Shown: positions 10,441 to 23,287 of the stretch, piece by piece
Layout of the letters: every line of letters begins with the position of its first letter
How positions within the stretch are numbered: position 1 is the stretch's first letter
NCBI GenBank assembly: GCA_949825065.1
Contig: OX463866.1
Location: forward strand, 201,001-265,000
From: Odontocerum albicorne
Lineage: Eukaryota > Arthropoda > Insecta > Trichoptera > Odontoceridae
Direction of reading: 5' to 3'
Length of the DNA: 64,000 nt
Made by a program: the position numbers and the translations under genes
The notes under the pieces: generated by a model
Database searches by the model: none
The model's input: the letters and a program-made list of their open reading frames with translations, nothing else
Told to the model about the DNA's origin: nothing

Positions 10441-11045
10441 GCACGTTGCTCAGTCAATGGCTACACGACATGAGAATGGCTCTCACGGGTGGCACGTTGC
10501 TCAGTCAATGGCTACACGACATGAGAATGGCTCTCACGGGTGGCACGTTGCTCAGTCAATGGCTACACGACATGAGAATGGCTCTCATGGGTGGCACGTT
10601 GCTCAGTCAATGGCTACACGACATGAGAATGGCTCTCACGGGTGGCACGTTGCTCAGTCAATGGCTACACGACATGAGAATGGCTCTCACGGGTGGCACG
10701 TTGCTCAGTCAATGGCTACACGACATGAGAATGGCTCTCATGGGTGGCACGTTGCTCAGTCAATGGCTACACGACATGAGAATGGCTCTCACGGGTGGCA
10801 CGTTGCTCAGTCAATGGCTACACGACATGAGAATGGCTCTCACGGGTGGCACGTTGCTCAGTCAATGGCTACACGACATGAGAATGGCTCTCATGGGTGG
10901 CACGTTGCTCAGTAAACGGCTACACGGCATGAGAATGGCTCTCATAGGTGGCATGTTGCTCAGTCAATGGCTAAACGACATGAGAATAGCTCTTATGGGT
11001 GACACGTTGCTCAGTCAATGGCTACACGACATGAGAATGACTCCA
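10430..11045. repeat. Minisatellite, 12 x 51 bp, LINE-G C-terminus derived
   Basis: The monomer carries GGTGGCACGTTGCTCAGTCA and TGGCTACACGACATGAGAAT. It equals the segment of LINE-G that follows NGDELSKAL, and the last unit continues into the LINE-G end (ATGACTCC, matching HDRAMTP in the 8745-9030 copy). The last three units are more diverged. Since 51 is a multiple of 3, a 231-codon frame (10434-11129) stays open. I judge it not a real gene. Confidence 0.95.
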
Positions 11046-11390
11046 CTGATTCGACCATCCCCAAAAATTGTTGAGTTTGAGAATCTCTGGCTGCGGAATA
11101 TTGACACCGCGTGGTGCAGCGGAAGGTGATACTGATAACCTCTTCATGAATCTGGGACACGCGTTCTAAGTTTAACGTGTATAATAACGTAAAACACCGC
11201 TTGTAACCGCACTGCACCGTCAGCATTACACCAGGGCTGCCCAACCCTTTGTACCCTCGAGCACATTTGTGCGTGTCCAATGACCAACTGTTACTCGTGG
11301 GAAGTATAATAGAAGACACTGTACAAATTGAGGGATTAAGGTATATACGTTGCTACCACCGAAGACGACTTTGTTAACCAATTAGTGAAA
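11046..11390. repeat. Duplicated segment, copy next to the array
   Basis: Partner of 9400-9780 (same ordered blocks). It probably represents the non-coding sequence that follows LINE-G. Includes TACTCGTG near 11293, one base off the dispersed 8-mer. Confidence 0.7.
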
Positions 11391-12436
11391 GGTGAACCCT
11401 GTTACATGTAGGACATTGTGCTTCAGTACTTGCTAAGAAAGGTGAACCCTGTCACATGTAGGACATTGTGCTTCAGTACTTGCTAAGAAAGGTGAACCCT
11501 GTTACATGTAGGACATTGTGCTTCAGTACTTGCTAAGAAAGGTGAACCCTGTCACATGTAGGACATTGTGCTTCAGTACTTGCTAAGAAAGGTGAACCCT
11601 GTTACATGTAGGACATTGTGCTTCAGTACTTGCTAAGAAAGGTGAACCCTGTCACATGTAGGACATTGTGCTTCAGTACTTGCTAAGAAAGGTGAACCCT
11701 GTCACATGTAGGACATTGTGCTTCAGTACTTGCTAAGAAAGGTGAACCCTGTTACATGTAGGACATTGTGCTTCAGTACTTGCTAAGAAAGGTGAACCCT
11801 GTCACATGTAGGACATTGTGCTTCAGTACTTGCTAAGAAAGGTGAACCCTATTACATGTAGGACATTGTGCTTCAGTACTTGCTAAGAAAGGTGAACCCT
11901 GTCACATGTAGGACATTGTGCTTCAGTACTTGCTAAGAAAGGTGAACCCTGTCACATGTAGGACATTGTGCTTCAGTACTTGCTAAGAAAGGTGAACCCT
12001 GTCACATGTAGGACATTGTGCTTCAGTACTTGCTAAGAAAGGTGAACCCTGTTACATGTAGGACATTGTGCTTCAGTACTTGCTAAGAAAGGTGAACCCT
12101 GTCACATGTAGGACATTGTGCTTCAGTACTTGCTAAGAAAGGTGAACCCTGTTACATGTAGGACATTGTGCTTCAGTACTTGCTAAGAAAGGTGAACCCT
12201 GTCACATGTAGGACATTGTGCTTCAGTACTTGCTAAGAAAGGTGAACCCTGTTACATGTAGGACATTGTGCTTCAGTACTTGCTAAGAAAGGTGAACCCT
12301 GTCACATGTAGGACATTGTGCTTCAGTACTTGCTAAGAAAGGTGAACCCTGTCACATGTAGGACATTGTGCTTCAGTACTTGCTAAGAAAGGTGAACCCT
12401 ATTACATGTAGGACATTGTGCTTCAGTACTTGCTTA
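11387..12436. repeat. Minisatellite, 21 x 50 bp
   Basis: Each unit has AAGGTGAACCCTGTYACATG and GGACATTGTGCTTCAGTACT. There are no indels over 1050 bp. The only recurrent variation is GTCAC/GTTAC/ATTAC, with C and T forms alternating in runs and the ATTAC form at units 10 and 21. The 3' part of the monomer is the block found once at about 9762 in the sister segment. Confidence 0.98.
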
Positions 12437-13898
12437 GAATATACATCTTCCTTTACTGAATCAATTTGTTATTTTTTCTTTACTGGCGATTTCTACGGGT
12501 AAAGCGAGTTTAAAGTAAAGAAAAAGTATGACCAACGGATTTGGCCTACTTGTAGAGCAGTGAAAATACTCCCAAGTAAGGGGAGGGGGACTAGGTGCAA
12601 AGTAAACATGCAAAGGTGAGGTTTCATGAAGGAAAGTAGCGCTGAATGTGATTATGGAGATACTACGAGTACATACTCGTACATAACATAACTTATAACA
12701 GATGGTTTGTCCAAACATTGTGACAACATGCTCTAGGCAGAATCTGATTGACACTAGTAATAGGGCGCTAGGGTTTCATATTGGCTAATTGAAGGTCCAG
12801 ACACTGACCAATAGTTTCTCGGAATTTTATGTGGAATGACCCAACTGTGAATGCTTTGAGAGTTATCTGAGATATCTATTATTAATGAACAACAAACATT
12901 GCGCTTTGTTGTTCAATAAAAAAATTATCTCATAAACTTGACAACACGAGCAGCCGTTAAACCCATGAACCGATATCGCATATTGGATGTCATTTATTTC
13001 ATAATCATATTCATTAAATTCTTTCATTTTTTTATACAGCAGCGGCTCGTGAATATGGCTAAATAAAATATTATCGATAGAAAACTTTAAAGTATTATTT
13101 CCAGTAATTGAATACACGCAGACTAGTTTTTAGAGGTAAACGTGTATTTCTCAAGGCAAATATATGATTATTGAAATAATGGTACAAAAAATTTAATAAT
13201 ACCACACAATACGAAATCATTAAAAATATTACAGTAATTTTAATAATGAAAATATTCAACAAGTTTTCAAACACGGATCGCAATACGCTCCGACAGAGAT
13301 TATCTTCAGTGTTGTTCGTGCATTTGGAATGCATTATGTTATATACCCGCAGGTAGACCTTTGGGAGGTTACCAGGCAGTCAACATCTCGAGAGCAGTCC
13401 TGATAATAGAGAACAGCAGGTCTAACTGAGAGAAAGGAGAAGAAAAATAAAGTAGAAATAAAATAAATAAACTCGAGTTTAGGAACATTAAAGACAGAAC
13501 ATAAATAACAATAATTTTTTCAGACTTCGCTAACAACTTAATTGAAAATAATAATTCTTTTTATATCAATCGTGGTTTGCGGATTCTACACATACGCCGA
13601 GGGGGATTGCAGCTTGACTATTTGCAGATTCTCGAGATTAGAAAAAGTATAAAATGAAGTCTAGATATTATAAACAATCAAACCAATTTTAATAACAGTC
13701 CTCTGCTTAATATGTTTCCCATTTAAAATCCCCCCCCCCTTGGATATCCAGACCCTGGTCTGCACGGAAGATTATTTTTTCCCCGCCCCATTTACCATTG
13801 AATCACAACTCTCCCCCTTCTCTTCCCCTACCTCATTCCTCTTATACTATGTACACTTGCAGAGGAAATATATTGTGAGCAAATTAGTTTATCTTGAC
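12437..13898. other. Mostly unique AT-rich DNA
   Basis: Antisense frames of 79-97 codons (12461-12754, 12863-13117, 13095-13334) carry no recognisable domain. A C-run lies at 13730-13739. Two TACTCGTA-type 8-mers lie 2 bp apart at 12664-12671 and 12674-12681. Confidence 0.45.
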
Positions 13899-13971
13899 CT
13901 GACGATGAAGACGGAGGGAGGTGTACGAAACCGGTAGTAAACTCAAAATAAACCAGTGGTGAACACAACAC
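13899..13971 (+). mobile_element. Hammerhead-like repeat family, subtype B copy
   Basis: CTGACGA at 13900-13906, a spacer that no longer pairs well, then ACGAAACCGGTAG, AAACTCAAAATAAA and CCAGTGGTGAACAC. The minus-strand copy at 59475-59537 shares the same 3' blocks. Confidence 0.5.
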
Positions 13972-14690
13972 ATGTAAAATACTCGTAAGTGTTTTATCTA
14001 TTTTTTTTATTTCTTCTTACATAAAACATGGAACCACAAAGTGAAACTAAAGTCTTTTCGAAGATTCAACAAAAAAAATTAAGATTTTATGCTTTTCCAG
14101 TTCACCGCTCAAGTTTTCCAGTTTACCGCTCAACATTTTTCACGTTATCTAGAACTGTTCAATTATGTTCATATAAATTTTTATACAAACAAAAAAAATG
14201 TTTATTTGTATAAAAATGAATATGTACATGATGGATGCTGTCGCTGTGCTTTCATTATTTTCAAATTGTTTATTGATATTTAATTGTGGATCAGGGTATT
14301 GATTCATACGAGTATTGCAATCAGGATTATTGTATTTTTCCACACGTGTATGTATTGAATGAATTACTTATGCGAGAGAATTTTTGTTTTTGTTTTTCCT
14401 AAACGAATTATTTGTTTTCAGGGACCCTTCCATGCGCGGGATACAGCCCTGAGCCTTGGTCTGTTGCGTGCTTGTGTATGCTTTTTTTTATTGTAATTAT
14501 GTATAAATAATATTAACGTTTTAATGTTTATACTTTGTAACATCTCGTGTTATGTATAAATACGCTCTAAAATTTTAACGTAAATTATTAAAAAAAAAAC
14601 AAAAATTATCAGCTTTGTAATTCAACATAATTAATTTGATAACAAATTAACGATCATCTTGAAAGGAATAAATAAAGATAGATAAGTATT
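13972..14690. other. AT-rich stretch, no gene
   Basis: Overlapping 61-64 codon frames on both strands between 14028 and 14343 have no motif. 8-mers at 13980-13987 and 14307-14314. Confidence 0.45.
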
Positions 14691-14694
14691 ATTC

Positions 14695-14850
14695 ACCATC
14701 ATAAAGATGAAGTTTGAGAACTTTGGACATATAATTGGAACAGAAAAAGATGAGGTCATCTGACTGATATTAGAGGGGATAATTCAAGATAGAAGAAGTG
14801 CAAGGAAAAGACACACCTCCCGGTTGAAAAACTAACGGAAGTGGTTTCAT
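14695..14850 (+). mobile_element. LINE-B remnant
   Basis: Translation gives FGHIIGTEKDEVI, LILEGIIQ, RRSARKRHTSRLKN. It matches the C-terminal pattern Y/FxGHIxR...LLxLIxEGKI...RRxxGRRRxSWLKN of a widespread insect LINE type. Stops are present. A better copy of the same family lies on the minus strand at 47690-48030. Confidence 0.6.
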
Positions 14851-15271
14851 TGTGGTGCCATACATTTCTTTAAAGCTGCTGTCTCAGAGGTCAGGATAGC
14901 CATGGCGATCTCCAATCTTCAAAGAGGAGGAAACTCTGTAGAAAATAAATCGCCACATAACGCCACTGAATGAGATTAAGTTCATCAAGTATAAATATTT
15001 TATAAAACAATAACAATGTATAACAATAATATTGATACACAATCTAGAGTAAACACCTCTCGGTGTCCCCCTGACCTCTGCCCTCTGCCCTCTGCCCTCT
15101 GCGCTACTCCAATAACCGCGATCCCCGGCTCCGTCCCTAATGAGAGCACTCTTCTGTTCCACAACTGATCCACTTCGATATCTCCATAATCACCATTTGA
15201 TGATCTCGGATCACTCTAGGTATCGGTCGGCTCCGACAAACAGTATCGTATCATAGTCTTGTTGTTAGCAA
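14851..15271. other. Unique stretch with a short heptamer run
   Basis: (TGCCCTC)3 at about 15076-15100. A 92-codon minus frame (14884-15162) is compositionally ordinary and unsupported. Confidence 0.4.
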
Positions 15272-15464
15272 TAAATTGTTATGTCAGGTTTTATTGCCAG
15301 GTGACAATGCAACCACCAGGTTACACTGATCCAACTAACCAGATTGATGTTATCCTAGGTATTAAGTGGAAACCAGATTGCATTTTTTTTTCTTCAAATA
15401 GGTGCCAACGAGAATCGAACCTACAACACCCGGTTAGGGCGACAGGTATCTTAACACGGAGGTT
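15272..15464 (-). mobile_element. SINE-1 copy, decayed
   Basis: On the minus strand: head with CCTCCGTG-like start, box-B-like GTTCGATTCTCGTTGGCAC (about 15401-15420), a TCTGGTTTCCACTT body block and a TTGCCAGGTGACAAT-type distal body. It is about the full length of the family but diverged. Confidence 0.65.
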
Positions 15465-15795
15465 GTCGTTATCATTCGCGTGGTATGAGTAACTTATCAG
15501 TGTATGGAAGTTCAGATGAGGGTAGAATGAATGTTGTAGCTGTGTTAACGATCCTACCACTTAAAAACGAGTATTGGGTTTTAAAAAAAAATCGTAAAAT
15601 TACCAAAAAAAACCATGAATATCACTTGAAGATATTTTTTATGCAAATATTTTATTTTTGCTAGTACTTATGACTCGTAATTCTCAAAAACGCCAAAATG
15701 TAGTCTTCAAAGAACTAATGTATCATAAATAGTACAGTTAAGTCATTTTCAGGAAAAAATACGTTCTCATGACATAAAAGCGTCTTGAAGGTTTC
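15465..15795. other. Flank of the satellite
   Basis: AT-rich unique DNA with no gene. GACTCGTA near 15670 is one base off the dispersed 8-mer. Confidence 0.5.
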
Positions 15796-18700
15796 ATTGC
15801 GCTCTATACATTGTATACATGGAATCGTAAGTACCCATTGCGCTCTACACATTGTATACATGGAGTCGTAAGTACCCATTACGCTCTACACATTGTATAC
15901 ATGGAGTCATAAGTACCCATTGCGCTCTGCAGATTGTATACATGGAATTGTAAGTACCCATTGCGCTCTACACATTGTATACATGGAATTGTAAGTACCC
16001 ATTGCGCTCTACACATTGTATACGTGGAATTGTAAGTACCCATTGCGCTCTACACATTGTATACATGGAATTGTAAGTACCCATTGCGCTCTACACATTG
16101 TATACGTGGAATTGTAAGTACCCATTGCGCTCTACACATTGTATACATGGAATTGTAAGTACCCATTGCGCTCTACACATTGTATACATGGAATTGTAAG
16201 TACCCATTGCGCTCTACACATTGTATACGTGGAATTGTAAGTACCCATTGCGCTCTACACATTGTATACATGGAATTGTAAGTACCCATTGCGCTCTACA
16301 CATTGTATACGTGGAATTGTAAGTACCCATTGCGCTCTACACATTGTATACATGGAATTGTAAGTACCCATTGCGCTCTACACATTGTATACGTGGAATT
16401 GTAAGTACCCATTGCGCTCTACACATTGTATACATGGAATTGTAAGTACCCATTGCGCTCTACACATTGTATACATGGAATTGTAAGTACCCATTGCGCT
16501 CTACACATTGTATACGTGAAATTGTAAGTACCCATTGCGCTCTACACATTGTATACATGGAATTGTAAGTACCCATTGCGCTCTACACATTGTATACATG
16601 GAATTGTAAGTACCCATTGCGCTCTACACATTGTATACATGGAATTGTAAGTACCCATTGCGCTCTACACATTGTATACGTGGAATTGTAAGTACCCATT
16701 GCGCTCTACACATTGTATACATGGAATTGTAAGTACCCATTGCGCTCTACACATTGTATACATGGAATTGTAAGTACCCATTGCGCTCTACACATTGTAT
16801 ACGTGGAATTGTAAGTACCCATTGCGCTCTACACATTGTATACATGGAATTGTAAGTACCCATTGCGCTCTACACATTGTATACATGGAATTGTAAGTAC
16901 CCATTGCGCTCTACACATTGTATACGTGGAATTGTAAGTACCCATTGCGCTCTACACATTGTATACATGGAATTGTAAGTACCCATTGCGCTCTACACAT
17001 TGTATACATGGAATTGTAAGTACCCATTGCGCTCTACACATTGTATACGTGGAATTGTAAGTACCCATTGCGCTCTACACATTGTATACATGGAATTGTA
17101 AGTACCCATTGCGCTCTACACATTGTATACGTGGAATTGTAAGTACCCATTGCGCTCTACACATTGTATACATGGAATTGTAAGTACCCATTGCGCTCTA
17201 CACATTGTATACGTGGAATTGTAAGTACCCATTGCGCTCTACACATTGTATACGTGGAATTGTAAGTACCCATTGCGCTCTACACATTGTATACGTGGAA
17301 TTGTAAGTACCCATTGCGCTCTACACATTGTATACATGGAATTGTAAGTACCCATTGCGCTCTACACATTGTATACGTGGAATTGTAAGTACCCATTGCG
17401 CTCTACACATTGTATACATGGAATTGTAAGTACCCATTGCGCTCTACACATTGTATACATGGAATTGTAAGTACCCATTGCGCTCTACACATTGTATACG
17501 TGGAATTGTAAGTACCCATTGCGCTCTACACATTGTATACATGGAATTGTAAGTACCCATTGCGCTCTACACATTGTATACGTGGAATTGTAAGTACCCA
17601 TTGCGCTCTACACATTGTATACATGGAATTGTAAGTACCCATTGCGCTCTACACATTGTATACGTGGAATTGTAAGTACCCATTGCGCTCTACACATTGT
17701 ATACGTGGAATTGTAAGTACCCATTGCGCTCTACACATTGTATACGTGGAATTGTAAGTACCCATTGCGCTCTACACATTGTATACATGGAATTGTAAGT
17801 ACCCATTGCGCTCTACACATTGTATACGTGGAATTGTAAGTACCCATTGCGCTCTACACATTGTATACGTGGAATTGTAAGTACCCATTGCGCTCTACAC
17901 ATTGTATACGTGGAATTGTAAGTACCCATTGCGCTCTACACATTGTATACATGGAATTGTAAGTACCCATTGCGCTCTACACATTGTATACGTGGAATTG
18001 TAAGTACCCATTGCGCTCTACACATTGTATACATGGAATTGTAAGTACCCATTGCGCTCTACACATTGTATACGTGGAATTGTAAGTACCCATTGCGCTC
18101 TACACATTGTATACGTGGAATTGTAAGTACCCATTGCGCTCTACACATTGTATACATGGAATTGTAAGTACCCATTGCGCTCTACACATTGTATACATGG
18201 AATTGTAAGTACCCATTGCGCTCTACACATTGTATACGTGGAATTGTAAGTACCCATTGCGCTCTACACATTGTATACATGGAATTGTAAGTACCCATTG
18301 CGCTCTACACATTGTATACGTGGAATTGTAAGTACCCATTGCGCTCTACACATTGTATACATGGAATTGTAAGTACCCATTGCGCTCTACACATTGTATA
18401 CGTGGAATTGTAAGTACCCATTGCGCTCTACACATTGTATACATGGAATTGTAAGTACCCATTGCGCTCTACACATTGTATACATGGAATTGTAAGTACC
18501 CATTGCGCTCTACACATTGTATACGTGGAATTGTAAGTACCCATTGCGCTCTACACATTGTATACATGGAATTGTAAGTACCCATTGCGCTCTACACATT
18601 GTATACATGGAATTGTAAGTACCCATTGCGCTCTACACATTGTATACATGGAATTGTAAGTACCCATTGCGCTCTACACATTGTATACGTGGAATTGTAA

Positions 18701-21700
18701 GTACCCATTGCGCTCTACACATTGTATACATGGAATTGTAAGTACCCATTGCGCTCTACACATTGTATACATGGAATTGTAAGTACCCATTGCGCTCTAC
18801 ACATTGTATACGTGGAATTGTAAGTACCCATTGCGCTCTACACATTGTATACATGGAATTGTAAGTACCCATTGCGCTCTACACATTGTATACATGGAAT
18901 TGTAAGTACCCATTGCGCTCTACACATTGTATACGTGGAATTGTAAGTACCCATTGCGCTCTACACATTGTATACATGGAATTGTAAGTACCCATTGCGC
19001 TCTACACATTGTATACGTGGAATTGTAAGTACCCATTGCGCTCTACACATTGTATACATGGAATTGTAAGTACCCATTGCGCTCTACACATTGTATACAT
19101 GGAATTGTAAGTACCCATTGCGCTCTACACATTGTATACATGGAATTGTAAGTACCCATTGCGCTCTACACATTGTATACATGGAATTGTAAGTACCCAT
19201 TGCGCTCTACACATTGTATACGTGGAATTGTAAGTACCCATTGCGCTCTACACATTGTATACATGGAATTGTAAGTACCCATTGCGCTCTACACATTGTA
19301 TACGTGGAATTGTAAGTACCCATTGCGCTCTACACATTGTATACATGGAATTGTAAGTACCCATTGCGCTCTACACATTGTATACGTGGAATTGTAAGTA
19401 CCCATTGCGCTCTACACATTGTATACATGGAATTGTAAGTACCCATTGCGCTCTACACATTGTATACATGGAATTGTAAGTACCCATTGCGCTCTACACA
19501 TTGTATACGTGGAATTGTAAGTACCCATTGCGCTCTACACATTGTATACATGGAATTGTAAGTACCCATTGCGCTCTACACATTGTATACGTGGAATTGT
19601 AAGTACCCATTGCGCTCTACACATTGTATACGTGGAATTGTAAGTACCCATTGCGCTCTACACATTGTATACGTGGAATTGTAAGTACCCATTGCGCTCT
19701 ACACATTGTATACATGGAATTGTAAGTACCCATTGCGCTCTACACATTGTATACGTGGAATTGTAAGTACCCATTGCGCTCTACACATTGTATACGTGGA
19801 ATTGTAAGTACCCATTGCGCTCTACACATTGTATACATGGAATTGTAAGTACCCATTGCGCTCTACACATTGTATACGTGGAATTGTAAGTACCCATTGC
19901 GCTCTACACATTGTATACATGGAATTGTAAGTACCCATTGCGCTCTACACATTGTATACGTGGAATTGTAAGTACCCATTGCGCTCTACACATTGTATAC
20001 GTGGAATTGTAAGTACCCATTGCGCTCTACACATTGTATACATGGAATTGTAAGTACCCATTGCGCTCTACACATTGTATACGTGGAATTGTAAGTACCC
20101 ATTGCGCTCTACACATTGTATACGTGGAATTGTAAGTACCCATTGCGCTCTACACATTGTATACGTGGAATTGTAAGTACCCATTGCGCTCTACACATTG
20201 TATACGTGGAATTGTAAGTACCCATTGCGCTCTACACATTGTATACGTGGAATTGTAAGTACCCATTGCGCTCTACACATTGTATACGTGGAATTGTAAG
20301 TACCCATTGCGCTCTACACATTGTATACGTGGAATTGTAAGTACCCATTGCGCTCTACACATTGTATACGTGGAATTGTAAGTACCCATTGCGCTCTACA
20401 CATTGTATACATGGAATTGTAAGTACCCATTGCGCTCTACACATTGTATACGTGGAATTGTAAGTACCCATTGCGCTCTACACATTGTATACGTGGAATT
20501 GTAAGTACCCATTGCGCTCTACACATTGTATACATGGAATTGTAAGTACCCATTGCGCTCTACACATTGTATACGTGGAATTGTAAGTACCCATTGCGCT
20601 CTACACATTGTATACGTGGAATTGTAAGTACCCATTGCGCTCTACACATTGTATACATGGAATTGTAAGTACCCATTGCGCTCTACACATTGTATACGTG
20701 GAATTGTAAGTACCCATTGCGCTCTACACATTGTATACGTGGAATTGTAAGTACCCATTGCGCTCTACACATTGTATACGTGGAATTGTAAGTACCCATT
20801 GCGCTCTACACATTGTATACGTGGAATTGTAAGTACCCATTGCGCTCTACACATTGTATACGTGGAATTGTAAGTACCCATTGCGCTCTACACATTGTAT
20901 ACGTGGAATTGTAAGTACCCATTGCGCTCTACACATTGTATACGTGGAATTGTAAGTACCCATTGCGCTCTACACATTGTATACGTGGAATTGTAAGTAC
21001 CCATTGCGCTCTACACATTGTATACATGGAATTGTAAGTACCCATTGCGCTCTACACATTGTATACGTGGAATTGTAAGTACCCATTGCGCTCTACACAT
21101 TGTATACGTGGAATTGTAAGTACCCATTGCGCTCTACACATTGTATACATGGAATTGTAAGTACCCATTGCGCTTTACACATTGTATACGTGGAATTGTA
21201 AGTACCCATTGCGCTCTACACATTGTATACGTGGAATTGTAAGTACCCATTGCGCTCTACACATTGTATACGTGGAATTGTAAGTACCCATTGCGCTCTA
21301 CACATTGTATACGTGGAATTGTAAGTACCCATTGCGCTCTACACATTGTATACGTGGAATTGTAAGTACCCATTGCGCTCTACACATTGTATACGTGGAA
21401 TTGTAAGTACCCATTGCGCTCTACACATTGTATACGTGGAATTGTAAGTACCCATTGCGCTCTACACATTGTATACGTGGAATTGTAAGTACCCATTGCG
21501 CTCTACACATTGTATACATGGAATTGTAAGTACCCATTGCGCTCTACACATTGTATACGTGGAATTGTAAGTACCCATTGCGCTCTACACATTGTATACG
21601 TGGAATTGTAAGTACCCATTGCGCTCTACACATTGTATACATGGAATTGTAAGTACCCATTGCGCTCTACACATTGTATACGTGGAATTGTAAGTACCCA

Positions 21701-21904
21701 TTGCGCTCTACACATTGTATACGTGGAATTGTAAGTACCCATTGCGCTCTACACATTGTATACGTGGAATTGTAAGTACCCATTGCGCTCTACACATTGT
21801 ATACGTGGAATTGTAAGTACCCATTGCGCTCTGCAGATTGCATACATGGAGTCGTAAGTACCCATTGCGTTCTGCAGATTCTATACCTGGAATCGTAAGT
21901 ACTC
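15796..21904. repeat. Satellite array, 149 x 41 bp, no net indel
   Basis: Unit starts (ATTGCGCTCT) fall at 15796 and 21864, exactly 148 x 41 bp apart, so the register is perfect over 6.1 kb. Key parts are the palindrome TGTATACA (or TGTATACG), GGAATTGTAAGTACCC and GCGCTCTACACA. One site is dimorphic, TATACATGG or TATACGTGG. The outermost units share rarer variants (GAGTCG, GCAGATTG, AATCG) at both ends, as expected for a homogenised core with older edges. One GCTTTACAC unit sits near 21170. Function unknown. Confidence 0.99.
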
Positions 21905-22649
21905 ATTTCAGGTCCTTTTGATTTAAATGTCTTTCTTAGTAACAACATTAATTGCTCAATATGGTAAAATATGCCAAAATGCAGTCGTGATAAAAGGAAA
22001 AACGTGTGGAAAATACCAGTTGTTTTATTCGTTTAACGCAAAAATACTTCTACTTAGCCATTAGAGCCAACATTAAAACAACAGCTCGCTGTTTTAAATT
22101 CATTAAAGAACCCATTAATGCAACTTTATGGCCTGCTTTATGCAAGAATGCTACTCCTTACGTTATATCAAAGGTACAAACATTTCGTAAATATGATTTT
22201 AAGATATTTTAACTTAAAATAGTTTCCAAACAACGACTCAAAAGTATAAAAATAGCAATTTACAGCATTAAATAAGTCAAAGGACCCCTTAGTACTACGT
22301 TGTAGTTAAACTTGCTCGAACTATCGACCCAAAAGTGCTATAAAAACTGGTCAAATATCATCTCAAAGGTAAAAACGTTTCATAAAGATATTCTAACGAC
22401 CCTCTGTACGCTTAAATACTTTTCTACAGGCTCAAACGTGTAAAAATCTAATACTACTCACTGCCTACCCATCAGAGAGAGACAGCGTGATGGTATGTAT
22501 TGCATGTATCTACGAGTATATGATATATACAAACAAATATCTTAAATGAATGTCTGATTCTTCAAAGGAATCTATTATAAATATTTTATACAAATTATTC
22601 GAGTTAAAAGTCTTAGCAGAAGATATTCAAAATGAACAAATAGCTATGT
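21905..22649. other. AT-rich DNA with an isolated LINE-A tail
   Basis: CACTGCCTACCCATCAG...GACAGCGTGATGGTATGTAT at 22458-22501 matches the LINE-A 3' non-coding signature. The coding part is not recognisable upstream. TACGAGTA follows at 22511-22518. Confidence 0.5.
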
Positions 22650-22654
22650 TATGC

Positions 22655-22886
22655 ACGTGATGTGGGTCTAGGGATGCTGGTGATTGCGCGAGATCAGTTG
22701 GGAAGGTGTGCAAGAGGAAGAGGAAGGTATCCTAACATATGGGATGGACCTCTTCAGGCGCCGCATCCAACATGCCCCAGCCTAGGGAGGGATGGGGACA
22801 GGTGGTGGGGTGGGCCGAGTTTAAGGCAGCAAAAGACTACGCCCCTTATTATAGCTTTGAACAAATGGTGAAGAAGAAGAAATGAA
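22655..22886 (+). mobile_element. LINE-D 3' end
   Basis: A 69-codon frame (22662-22871) reads GRGRYPNIWDG, then PTCPSLGRDGDRWWGG and LIIALNKW, then stop and a GAAGAAGAAGAAATG tail. GRGRPxxxWxDG followed by GRDRDRW is the usual ending of several insect LINE ORF2s. The purine-rich tail after the stop fits a retrotransposon 3' terminus. GC content is higher than in its neighbours, suggesting a fairly young insertion. Confidence 0.5.
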
Positions 22887-22975
22887 ATGGCCCCGAGAAC
22901 TGTCCATAACTACTCGTATGTCCATAACCTCGGAGTTATATTTGATGAGAATCCGAATTTCGTTCCGCGTATATT

Positions 22976-23277
22976 GTAGATAGAATAACATATGTAGCAT
23001 TGTTCAAACAGGGCTCATGCTGAGACTTGGTAATGTACGAGTAGATAGAATAACATATGTAGCATTGTTCAAACAGGGCTCATGCTGAGACTTGGTAATG
23101 TAGATAGAATAACATATGTAGCATTGTTCAAACAGGGCTCATGCTGAGACTTGGTAATGTAGATAGAATAATATATATAGCATTGTTCAAATAGGGCTCA
23201 TGCTGAGACTTGATAATGTAGATAGAATAACATATGTAGCATTGTTCAAACAGGGCTCATGCTAAGACTTGGTAATG
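22976..23277. repeat. 59 bp tandem repeat, 5 copies; first copy 6 bp longer
   Basis: Units start (GTAGATAGAATA) at 22976, 23041, 23100, 23159 and 23218. Spacings are 65, 59, 59 and 59. The extra 6 bp in the first unit changes AATGTAGATAG into AATGTACGAGTAGATAG and creates TACGAGTA at 23036-23043. Confidence 0.97.
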
Positions 23278-23287
23278 ACTTATTCAA

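Noticed and set aside
10434..11129. 231-codon plus-strand open frame
   Set aside because: It runs through a 51 bp array (17 codons per unit). A second frame is open through the same array, and the unit derives from a dead LINE-G end. The open frame follows from the period.
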